From NCBI RefSeq assembly GCF_035998295.1, contig NZ_DASYHS010000108.1, forward strand, positions 1 to 21,619: 21,619 nt of DNA, in the 5' to 3' direction. Below the pieces are notes generated by a model. It did not search any database, had not been told where the DNA came from, and saw only the letters and a program-made list of their open reading frames with translations. The position numbers and the translations under genes are program-made. This stretch comes from DASYHS01 sp035998295 (GTDB lineage: Bacteria; Pseudomonadota; Alphaproteobacteria; Azospirillales; Azospirillaceae). Shown here piece by piece: positions 15,401-21,353 of the stretch (positions are counted from its first letter, which is position 1; each line of letters opens with the position of its first letter).

Positions 15401-16471
15401 CGGGTCGCGGTCGGGCTGCAACGCCTCGATCAGCGTCTCGAAAGGCAGATCCGCGTGTGCCCGCGCCCCGGCCAATGCCGCGTCCGCTCGGGCCAGCAGC
15501 TCCGGGAAGCCCGGCCCGCCGGACAGGTCGACCCTGAGGGCCAGCATGGTCTCGAACGGCCCGACCGGACCGCCCGGTCCGGACTGCGGGTATCCCGTCG
15601 CGGGGATGCCGACGATCACGTCCTCCTGCCTGCCGTGGCGCGACAGCAACAGCGCGTATGCCGCCAGCAGCACGGCCTCCAGCGTGGTGCGCTCGTGCCG
15701 GGCCAGTTCGGCGAGGCGTGACGACGTGTCCGCGCCGAGGAAAAAGGGGACCGCCGCTCCCCGGAAGCCCTGGACGGAGGGACGGGGCCGGTCCGTCGGC
15801 AATGCCAGGGCGGCGGGAGCGCCCGCCAGCCGCGTCTTCCAGTAGGAGGCCTGCCGCGCCGCCTCCTCTCCCCCGAGCCAGGCGCGTTGCCGGGACGCGT
15901 GGTCCGCGTATTGCGACGGCGGGGGCAGGGAGGGTGGCCGGCCCTCGACACGGGCCGCATAGAGGGCGGCCAGTTCCCCGATCAGGACCCGTACGGAGCG
16001 GGGGTCCGCGGCGATCCTGTGCGCGTTCAGCAGCACGAGATGCTCCTCGGGACCGATCCGGACCAACCGGGCCCTGAACGGCGGGCCCGCGGCGAGATCG
16101 AACGGCCGCTCGATGTTCTCCCGTACGAGGCGGCGGGCCTGCTCCGCGCCCTCGTCCGGCCCGAGGCCGGACAGGTCGGTCCGGTCCAGCCGGAACTCCG
16201 CCGGGTCGCCGACCACCGGAACGGGCCGCCCGGCGGCCGTCTCGAACCGCGTCCGGAGACTTTCATGGCGCCGTACGACCTCGCCCAGGCCGGCCTCCAG
16301 CGCCTCGGCGTCGAGCGGGCCTTCCAGCCGCAGGGTCACGGGCAGGCCGTACGCGGTACCCGCGTGGCCGAACTGCTCCAGGAACCACAGCCGCTCCTGG
16401 GCGGGGGACGCGACGGCAGCTTCGCCGTACCGCCGCGTCGTGGACCTCGTCGCGTCCATGGTCCGGGTCAT
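12470..16471 (-). CDS. Single-module non-ribosomal peptide synthetase (C-A-T-TE)
   Basis: This 1333-residue synthetase has a condensation domain (about 20-450), an adenylation domain (475-970), a thiolation domain (985-1055) and a type I thioesterase (1075-1325). The C domain keeps SPAQERLWFLEQF and RHESLRTRFE, but the HHxxxDG motif reads HRIAADP (151-157), losing the second His and the Gly. The A domain has all core motifs (YTSGSTGGPKG 625-635, YRTGD 850-854, NGKLDR 963-968). Its pocket residues read D671 V672 W675 H714 L739 G741 V764 I772 G773 K965, serine-like at the first five. T carries LGGHS with Ser1020; TE has GWSFG (Ser1150), Asp1177 and His1305. The start lies 13 nt after the upstream gene; Met5 is an alternative. 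No MbtH or PPTase gene is nearby. Confidence 0.93.
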   Translation of the reverse strand: MTRTMDATRSTTRRYGEAAVASPAQERLWFLEQFGHAGTAYGLPVTLRLEGPLDAEALEAGLGEVVRRHESLRTRFETAAGRPVPVVGDPAEFRLDRTDLSGLGPDEGAEQARRLVRENIERPFDLAAGPPFRARLVRIGPEEHLVLLNAHRIAADPRSVRVLIGELAALYAARVEGRPPSLPPPSQYADHASRQRAWLGGEEAARQASYWKTRLAGAPAALALPTDRPRPSVQGFRGAAVPFFLGADTSSRLAELARHERTTLEAVLLAAYALLLSRHGRQEDVIVGIPATGYPQSGPGGPVGPFETMLALRVDLSGGPGFPELLARADAALAGARAHADLPFETLIEALQPDRDPSRPPLVQSVFELETARERLPDLPGLRLSVEPAAHATTRFELSLSIRETADGLHGSFEYATDLFDRDTIGRLAGHYGKLLEGIAAEPARRADTIPLLTGAERDRLLVEWNDTATAYRQDRCLHELFSEHAAATPDAVAVVFEEQYLTYGELDRRSNRLAHHLSALGIGPDVVVGLCVERSLDMVVGVLGILKAGGAYLPLDPGYPRERLAHMLEDARTPVLVTHAGAIDPLPDRARVVRLDHDAEEIDRRPATALDGGATPANLAYVIYTSGSTGGPKGVMIPHAGIVNRLLWMDGTYRLGPSDRVLQKTPLSFDVSVWELLWPLVSGAATVLARPGGHLDPSHLASTIATREVTVTHFLPSMLRVLLDSGEFARCTGLREVLCGGETLPPDTVRMFLDRSAARLSNVYGPTEASIGMTCWHCAPRHDGSVPIGRPIGNMRAYVLDEGMEPVPIGVAGELYIGGVQLARGYLHRRGMTAQRFVPSPFGNGERLYRTGDLVSWLADGNLDFLGRLDHQVKVRGYRIELGEIEAAMTSHPGVEAAVAVVREDAAGEKRLTGYAATGAGAGTGRQAPTAGELRAHLRRNLPQYMVPTAIVVMDTLPLMPNGKLDRNALPAPSARQQTGDYVAPRDRNELTLQAIWERVLNVSPIGIKDDFFALGGHSLLAVELIGACNEAFSARLPLRALFDRPTIETFADGIRSGGGQSPYRALVPLQTSGTRAPVFCVHPAGGSAFRYVPLSRCLGTDQPMYGLQASGLEPDEPLAESVETMAACYVEAVRELRPRGPYRLLGWSFGGLVAYEMAHQLDRAGERVELLALLDTPLPRIFRDAPGLSPAEVVAALANQILGPPEPGDDRSGISTLTGLVETARARGLVSPDFTLAQAERMASVVENCIRIGRAYRPPRSSVDLVFFRATAQEGERRVPDALFDWSPLLAHAPLTIPVACTHLEMPAARFAEVVARGLQPRLERDEEYSR

Positions 16472-16484
16472 CGATCCGTCCGGG

Positions 16485-17492
16485 TCAGCGGGGTTTGCCG
16501 GGTTCGGGCGTCTTCTCGTCGTAGTCGGCGAGCAGGCGCTCGCCCTCGCTTCCGGTCCGACGACGCCAGTCGGCGATCGACTGCGTCGCGGCGGCGTGCA
16601 GGACCTGCATCATCTCCGCCGGCGGCTGCTCGTCGATGACGACGCCGTTGCTCCGCATGGTCGCGAAGTTCCGCTCGACCCGGCCCGCGATTGCCGCCCA
16701 GTTGCGCTCCGTGGTCTCCCGAGCCGCTGCCTCGATTTCGGCGCGGGTGGCGTCGTCGAGGGCATTCCATGCCTTCAGCGAAACCGAGGCGAAGCTGAGC
16801 GGAACGGCGTAGACGATGCTGGAGAAATGGCGCAGATGCCGCCAAAGCTGGCGGCCGGCCCCGCCGTCGCCCGAGGACAGGACGGCGTTGTATTCTCCCG
16901 ATGCGAGCCTGGGTTCGAGGTCGGAGAACGAAATCACGTTCGCGGTCGTCGCCACCCGGGCGAACAGGTCCATGCTGGTCTGGTCGTAGGTGCGGATTCG
17001 CAGCGCCCGCAGCGCGTCGGCCGAGTCGACCGGGCGGTCCGACCAGAGCCCGGTCGGAGGCCAGGGCGTCACGTAGAGCAGCTTCTGGTTCCGCTCCGCG
17101 AACAGCTTCTCGTAGGTGGGGCGGGCCACCTCGTAGAGCGTACGGGAATCCTCCACCGAGGAGGTCAGGAAAGGCAGCGAGGACAGCAGGAAGAAAGGGC
17201 TCTCGTCCGCGAGCGCGCCGCCGAAGCTGTTCGCCATCGCGTGGCGTCCGTCGCTCACCGCCGCGAGCTGCTCGCGGGTGCGCAGGCCGGACTTCGCATC
17301 TGGGATCGGCTCGATCACGACCCGGTCGCCGATCCTGCGCTCCACCGCCGCCGCGAAGGACGCGTCGGCCTCCGCGGTCAGCGATGTCGCCGGATACTCG
17401 TTGATCAGCGTCCAGACCACGTCCTGCGCGGCGGCACTTCCCGTGAACGCCGCGACCAGCATCACGGCGGTGAATCGCAGTACGGACTTCAT
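16485..17492 (-). CDS. TRAP-type (DctP family) solute-binding protein, orphan
   Basis: The 335-residue protein has a Sec signal peptide (MKSVLRFTAVMLVAAFTGSAAA, cleavage near residue 22) and a DctP fold: the ADASFAAAVERRIGDRVVIEPIP segment, PFFLLSSLPFL, and LRALRIRTYDQTS with the conserved ligand-contacting Arg region. TRAP binding proteins deliver carboxylate-type ligands to a DctQ/DctM membrane pair in the periplasm. Neither membrane subunit is present in the window, and the gene sits inside an NRPS operon. ATG 17492 overlaps the upstream hydrolase stop as ATGA (17489-17492), with GGGAGGG as ribosome binding site. It may borrow a distant TRAP permease or bind the pathway product or precursor. 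Confidence 0.88.
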   Translation of the reverse strand: MKSVLRFTAVMLVAAFTGSAAAQDVVWTLINEYPATSLTAEADASFAAAVERRIGDRVVIEPIPDAKSGLRTREQLAAVSDGRHAMANSFGGALADESPFFLLSSLPFLTSSVEDSRTLYEVARPTYEKLFAERNQKLLYVTPWPPTGLWSDRPVDSADALRALRIRTYDQTSMDLFARVATTANVISFSDLEPRLASGEYNAVLSSGDGGAGRQLWRHLRHFSSIVYAVPLSFASVSLKAWNALDDATRAEIEAAARETTERNWAAIAGRVERNFATMRSNGVVIDEQPPAEMMQVLHAAATQSIADWRRRTGSEGERLLADYDEKTPEPGKPR

Positions 17493-18211
17493 GCGGGAAC
17501 CCTCCCATGGGAGGAGGAGCGGCGCGTGCCGGATCGCCCGGCACTCCGTCCTTCCTCGTCCAGCTTGGCACTCAGCCATTCGGAAACGTCGGCCAGGGCT
17601 TCGGCGGAGATCTCGTGGCCGATCGGGTATTCCCGATGCGTGAGGTCGACCCCGAGTTCCTCCAGCCGGGCCCGCATCCTGCGGCCGACCGCGATGGGCA
17701 CGATCGGGTTCTCCGTGCCGTGGCCCATGAAGAACGGCAAGCCGGTCAGCGCCTCCGGGGGCGGGAGAGCGGCCGCGATCTTCGGAAGGATGCGCCCGTT
17801 GACGTTCGCGCATCCCGCGATCAGCGACGGTCGCGTCAGGGCGATGCTCAACGCCATCGTGCCGCCCTGGCTGTGACCGAGAAGATAGAGGCGCTTCGGG
17901 GCATGTCGGGCTGCGAGCGCCTCGACGAACGCCGTCAGCGTGCGCAGGCTCTGCGCCTCCTCGTCCGCGTTGATCCTGGGAGCTTCTCCCGGCACCAGGT
18001 CGAAATAGAACCATCGGTAGGCACCGGGGCCGATCCGCAGCGGCGCCCGGACGGCGACGACGGACAGCCGGGGGTCGAAGCCCTGCGTCAGATCGAGGAG
18101 GTGGTTCTCGTATGTCGCGAACCCGTGGAGCAGGAGCAGCACGGGAGCGTCGGCGGCATCCGTCCGCGCCGGCTCGCGCGTGACGTAGGAAAGACCGTGC
18201 ATCATCGGCAT
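17489..18211 (-). CDS. Alpha/beta hydrolase, phospholipase/carboxylesterase-like
   Basis: The 240-residue cytoplasmic protein (no signal peptide) follows the Abhydrolase_2 pattern: LLLLHGFATYENHL (oxyanion region, about 25-38), GHSQGG with nucleophile Ser114 in a clear elbow, and YPIGHEIS with catalytic His199. The position of the acid reads HGTENPIVPI, with Asn168 where the family has Asp (HGTxDPVVP-like). The adjacent Glu167 might substitute. The last 20 residues are a basic tail. ATG 18211 is chosen, 4 nt after the ACP stop and with GGAG about 10 nt upstream. Its place in the NRPS operon suggests product release, editing of mis-primed carriers or deacylation. Confidence 0.85.
   Translation of the reverse strand: MPMMHGLSYVTREPARTDAADAPVLLLLHGFATYENHLLDLTQGFDPRLSVVAVRAPLRIGPGAYRWFYFDLVPGEAPRINADEEAQSLRTLTAFVEALAARHAPKRLYLLGHSQGGTMALSIALTRPSLIAGCANVNGRILPKIAAALPPPEALTGLPFFMGHGTENPIVPIAVGRRMRARLEELGVDLTHREYPIGHEISAEALADVSEWLSAKLDEEGRSAGRSGTRRSSSHGRVPA
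17501..17514 (-). promoter_or_regulatory. Palindrome covering the ribosome binding site of the TRAP protein gene
   Basis: CCTCCCATGGGAGG is a perfect 14-bp palindrome inside the last codons of the hydrolase gene. On the - strand its right arm is the GGGAGG Shine-Dalgarno sequence of the TRAP protein. Folded as RNA (5-bp stem, CATG loop) it would hide the site until ribosomes finishing the hydrolase open it. Confidence 0.4.
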
Positions 18212-18215
18212 CGGG

Positions 18216-18515
18216 CTACGCTCCACCCACATTCTGGGCCACGTTCCGGGCCGCGTGGGCGCCGACCGCCTCGCTGACGAAGGCGACGAACTCACCGACG
18301 GTCGAGAACCTGGTGTTGGCCACCGACGCGTCGTCGAAAGTCAGGCCGTACCGGTCCTCGATGATCACAAAGGTCTGCAGGAAGGCCAGGGAGTTCACTC
18401 CGAGCCCGCCCGCGCCGATGGGGGTGGCGTCGTCGATGGTGTCGGCGGCGGCTTCCTGCCTCTTGGCCTTGAGCAGCGTCTCGATCGCGAAACGCCGCAC
18501 CTCGTCCGTCTTCAT
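18216..18515 (-). CDS. Free-standing acyl/peptidyl carrier protein
   Basis: The 99-residue acidic protein has the four-helix carrier fold with the phosphopantetheine site GVNSLAFLQTFVIIEDRYG; Ser42 is the predicted attachment point. The usual Asp before this Ser (DSL) is Asn (NSL). Helix 3/4 sequence FSTVGEFVAFVSEAV fits ACP proteins. It would carry an acyl or aminoacyl group as a thioester and is the natural donor for the C domain of the NRPS in the same operon. ATG 18515 has GGAGG upstream and lies 20 nt after the PLP enzyme gene. The C-terminal extension (HAARNVAQNVGGA) is not conserved. No acyl-CoA ligase to load it is visible here. Confidence 0.87.
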   Translation of the reverse strand: MKTDEVRRFAIETLLKAKRQEAAADTIDDATPIGAGGLGVNSLAFLQTFVIIEDRYGLTFDDASVANTRFSTVGEFVAFVSEAVGAHAARNVAQNVGGA

Positions 18516-18535
18516 GATGGCCTCCGGGGTCGAGA

Positions 18536-19894
18536 TCACGCGGTGGGTTCCAGTACCGTCGGCAGGGCCTCCAGGGAGGCCCGGATATCCTCGTCCGTCA
18601 CCTCCACGTCCTCCATCTGCCCGTCCAGGTACTGGGCGTAGGCGGACAGGTCGAACATCCCGTGTCCGCTGAGGCAGAACAGGATGACGGGAGCGGTGCC
18701 CGCGTCGCGCGCACGCGCGGCCTCCTGGATCGCCGCATGCACGGCATGCGCGGATTCGGGGGCGGGAAGGATCCCCTCCAGGCGGCTGAATAGGACGGCG
18801 CTGGCGAACACGTCGGTCTGCGGATACGCGACGGCCTCGATCAGCCCGTGGTGACGCAGCGCGCTGACGAGCTTCGAGCACGCGTGGTAGCGCAGGCCCC
18901 CGGCATGCATCCCGGCCGTGCGGAAGCGATGGCCGAGCGTGTACATCTTCTGGAGCGGCGTGATGCCCGACCCGTCGGTGTAGTCGTAGCGGTAGACCCC
19001 CCGCGTCAGTTTCGGGCAGGCACTCGGTTCGACGCTGATGCACCGGACCTCGGAGGTTCCGCGCAGACGGTCCTGCAGGAAGGGGAAGGCGATGCCGCCG
19101 AAGTTGCTGCCGGCCCCCAGCGAGGCGATCACCACGTCCGGCCGGATGCCCAGCCGCTCCGACTGCGTGCGGGCTTCGAGGCCGATGACCGTCGAGTGGA
19201 GGATCGAGTAGGATTCGCCGCTGCCGACGCTCAACTGGCTGCCGTCGTTGGCCAGCGCATCCTCCAGCGCCTCCGTCACGGCGAAGGCGATGTTCCCGGC
19301 ATCCATCCGGCCTTCGTTCAGGAGCCGCGCGCCGGATGCGGTGTCCGGGCTCGGGCTCGGGACGACGTCGGCGCCGTAGACCTGCATGATCGTCTTCCGG
19401 TACGGCTTCTGCCGGAAGCTGGTGCCGACCATGTAGACTTTGCACTCCAGGCCGAAGGCCTGACAGCCTATGGCGAGCGCCGTTCCCCATTGGCCGGCAC
19501 CCGTGCCCGTGACCAGCCGCTTCGCGCCGGCGGCGGCGTAGTAGTAGGCCTGGGCGATCGCGGTGCTGAGCTTGTGGCTTCCGCTGGCGTTGCCGCCCTC
19601 GTACTTGAACCAGATCTGCGCCTGGGTGCCGAGGCTTCGCTCCAGGCGTTCGGCGCGGATCAGCGGCGTCGACCGCCAAGCGCGGTAGCGGTCCCGCACC
19701 TCGGGCGGAATGGGAATGTTCCGCTCCCTGCTGGTGCTCTGCCTGACCAGCGCCAGCGGCAGCTGCAGCTTGAGCTGCTCGTCCGATGCCGCCGAGGATT
19801 CCGGCGGCAGGTCGGGTGGCAGGTCGAACGGAAGATCGCCGAGGATATTGTACCAGTGTGTGGGGATGTCGTTCTCGTCGGATGAAACCTGCAT
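18536..19894 (-). CDS. TrpB2-like PLP-dependent enzyme (tryptophan synthase beta-like)
   Basis: The 452-residue protein aligns along its length with TrpB2 proteins: the N-terminal PTHWYNILGDLPFDLPP, RSTPLIRAERLERSLGT, the PLP lysine Lys108 in GSHK, ECKVYMVGTSFRQKPYR, GAGSNFGGIAFPFL (phosphate site), HAGGLRYHACSKLVSALRHHGLIEAV and LSGHGMFDL. TrpB enzymes eliminate water from serine and add a nucleophile at the beta carbon. The catalytic Glu of the ETGAGQ motif is Gly130 here (TGTGAGQWG), and the usual PN after the lysine is LS, so the reaction has probably changed. No trpA is nearby. ATG 19894 is preferred over ATG 19909 because GAGGGGA precedes it. It is the first gene of the NRPS operon. Confidence 0.88.
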   Translation of the reverse strand: MQVSSDENDIPTHWYNILGDLPFDLPPDLPPESSAASDEQLKLQLPLALVRQSTSRERNIPIPPEVRDRYRAWRSTPLIRAERLERSLGTQAQIWFKYEGGNASGSHKLSTAIAQAYYYAAAGAKRLVTGTGAGQWGTALAIGCQAFGLECKVYMVGTSFRQKPYRKTIMQVYGADVVPSPSPDTASGARLLNEGRMDAGNIAFAVTEALEDALANDGSQLSVGSGESYSILHSTVIGLEARTQSERLGIRPDVVIASLGAGSNFGGIAFPFLQDRLRGTSEVRCISVEPSACPKLTRGVYRYDYTDGSGITPLQKMYTLGHRFRTAGMHAGGLRYHACSKLVSALRHHGLIEAVAYPQTDVFASAVLFSRLEGILPAPESAHAVHAAIQEAARARDAGTAPVILFCLSGHGMFDLSAYAQYLDGQMEDVEVTDEDIRASLEALPTVLEPTA

Positions 19895-19909
19895 GTCGTC
19901 CCCTCGCAT

Positions 19910-20254
19910 GTCGCGTCAAGGTTCGGGTCATCGCGGCGACGAAGCACGAGCCTTTCGTGCCGAAGGATTGCAACGGCGCCGTCTTCTGAAGCGCAGGCTG
20001 TTGAAGGCGAAATGTTGGCTAAATTAAATCGGAGTGTGACTGGATCGAGGCTCGGTCAAAAAATAAAAACCTATTGAATTCTTTCGCATTCGGATTCGAT
20101 CTTTCTGGAATATTTGGCTATGAACAGCGCTGGGAGTCAATGCAAGTTTTGGTGCCTCACCTTTTCGGCGAGTACATTGAGAGTTCATTGATAAAATTGT
20201 TTCATCTGCGCCAAGCGCCAATGAATATTTCCGTATTCGGAATGCCGGCGGCGG
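19910..20254. other. Intergenic region with an AT-rich patch upstream of the NRPS operon
   Basis: No convincing gene lies in this 345-base gap between the TrpB2-like gene and the transporter gene, both on the - strand. Positions 20041-20220 are about 43% GC, against about 70% elsewhere. On the - strand TTGACC (20059-20054) and TTTAAT (20028-20023) resemble promoter boxes, but their 25-base spacing is too long for one promoter. The + strand is open from TTG 20074 into the transporter gene, and its stretch RWESMQVLVPHLFGEY vaguely resembles the region before the HTH of LuxR-type regulators. That similarity is too weak to call a gene. Confidence 0.6.
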
Positions 20255-20268
20255 TCACCGGCCGCCGG
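20245..20268 (-). terminator. Hairpin at the stop codon of the BASS transporter gene
   Basis: CCGGCGGC (20245-20252) and GCCGCCGG (20261-20268) are perfect 8-bp inverted repeats flanking the stop codon at 20255-20257. It may end transcription before the NRPS operon, although a T tract is absent on the - strand and half the stem is coding. Confidence 0.4.
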
Positions 20269-21250
20269 AGAGCGGAGTCCGCGAAAGCGACGCCTGCGGC
20301 CGGACGCGCAACCGGCTCGCCAGCGGGGCCATCAGTTGCGGCGACAGGTAGATCGGGAACTGGCTCAGGGCGAAATACAGCCAGACGAGATCCGGCAGGA
20401 CCCCGCCGGTCGCGGCCAGCATCAGCCCCATGTTGCGCTGCGAGGCCATGAGGCCGAGCGCCAGGGCACGGTCGTGTCCCGCCCGGGCGAAGAGCAGCGC
20501 GCTCAAGCCGAGCACGGCGAAGAACACCAGAAACGCCAATGCCGCCAGCCCGATCGTGAGCGCCGGCGCCGCAAGGAACTCGGCGGCGACGTTCTCCATG
20601 ACCGCAGTCACGAATACGAAGAGCACGAGGACGTTGAGGCCGTTGATCTCCGCCTTGCGGTGCTCGATCGCCTCGACGCCGACGATCCGGCGGACGGCGA
20701 AGGCGACGAGAGCCGATCCCGCGAGGATCGCGAGCAGCTTGAGGCCGAGCGCCAGCGGCGCCAGCGTCAGCACGGGTCCGACGAACGCATGGACCAGGAA
20801 GGGGGCGGTGAAGGGGATCAGCGTCGTGCTCGCGATCAGGGCGACGAGGACGAGCGTCGCGTCGAGCCCGATCAGCGCCGCGAGCGCGGGTGCGGCCATC
20901 ATCGGCGAGGCGACGGCCTGCAGCATCAGCGCGAGGAAGAGGTCCGGCGAGCGGGTATCGAGACCGGCCGCGAGGCAGACCGCGCCGAACAGCGCCGGGA
21001 TCGCCAGCATCGTCCAGGCCGTCGCGCAGAGCACGAGGCCCGGCCGCTCGACATGGCTGCGCAACGCGGCCGTGTCCACGCGCAGGAAGGCGATGCACAG
21101 CAGCACGAAGATCGCCTCGGTGACGAAGGGCTTCAGCAGCGCGCCGACCGGCGGCACGGCGATGCCGACGAACACGATGGCGGTTATGGCTCGTGTTCCT
21201 TGCCGGCCGAGCCATGCCAAGGCCCTGGCCGGAGCTTCGATGGCGGACAT
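20255..21250 (-). CDS. BASS-family transporter (bile acid:sodium symporter-like)
   Basis: The 331-residue membrane protein has about ten hydrophobic helices with two BASS hallmarks: a crossover-type segment AVASPMMAAPALAALIGLDATLV near residues 111-132, and the second-repeat segment MASQRNMGLMLAATGGVLPD near residues 268-287. The family contains Na+-coupled symporters for organic anions and the related ACR3 arsenite exporters. No cysteine or ArsR neighbour supports arsenic transport. ATG 21250 is preceded by CGGAG. It lies 103 nt after amn and 345 bases before the NRPS operon, all on the same strand. The substrate is unknown; an organic acid is the likeliest type. Confidence 0.8.
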   Translation of the reverse strand: MSAIEAPARALAWLGRQGTRAITAIVFVGIAVPPVGALLKPFVTEAIFVLLCIAFLRVDTAALRSHVERPGLVLCATAWTMLAIPALFGAVCLAAGLDTRSPDLFLALMLQAVASPMMAAPALAALIGLDATLVLVALIASTTLIPFTAPFLVHAFVGPVLTLAPLALGLKLLAILAGSALVAFAVRRIVGVEAIEHRKAEINGLNVLVLFVFVTAVMENVAAEFLAAPALTIGLAALAFLVFFAVLGLSALLFARAGHDRALALGLMASQRNMGLMLAATGGVLPDLVWLYFALSQFPIYLSPQLMAPLASRLRVRPQASLSRTPLSGGR

Positions 21251-21353
21251 CCGCGGAACTCCGATCGGCGCGGCTCGTGCGCCCGGCGATCAGGCTACGC
21301 CGCGGCTGGCCGTGCCGGAAGGTCCATTCTCGGTTGAACGGAGAGGCCGGCCG

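Noticed and set aside
12557..15721. A 1054-codon open frame on the + strand opposite the NRPS
   Set aside because: Antisense shadow of a fully recognised multidomain synthetase; the composition is typical of GC-driven shadow frames.
12470..19894. Reading the altered catalytic residues as pseudogene decay
   Set aside because: All frames are complete, overlaps and ribosome binding sites are intact, and other motifs of the same enzymes are well kept. Strain-specific point mutation still cannot be excluded without homologues.
20074..20451. A + strand frame starting at TTG in the AT-rich patch, possibly a LuxR-type regulator fragment
   Set aside because: The similarity covers about 16 residues by eye only, there is no HTH, and the second half is antisense to the BASS gene.
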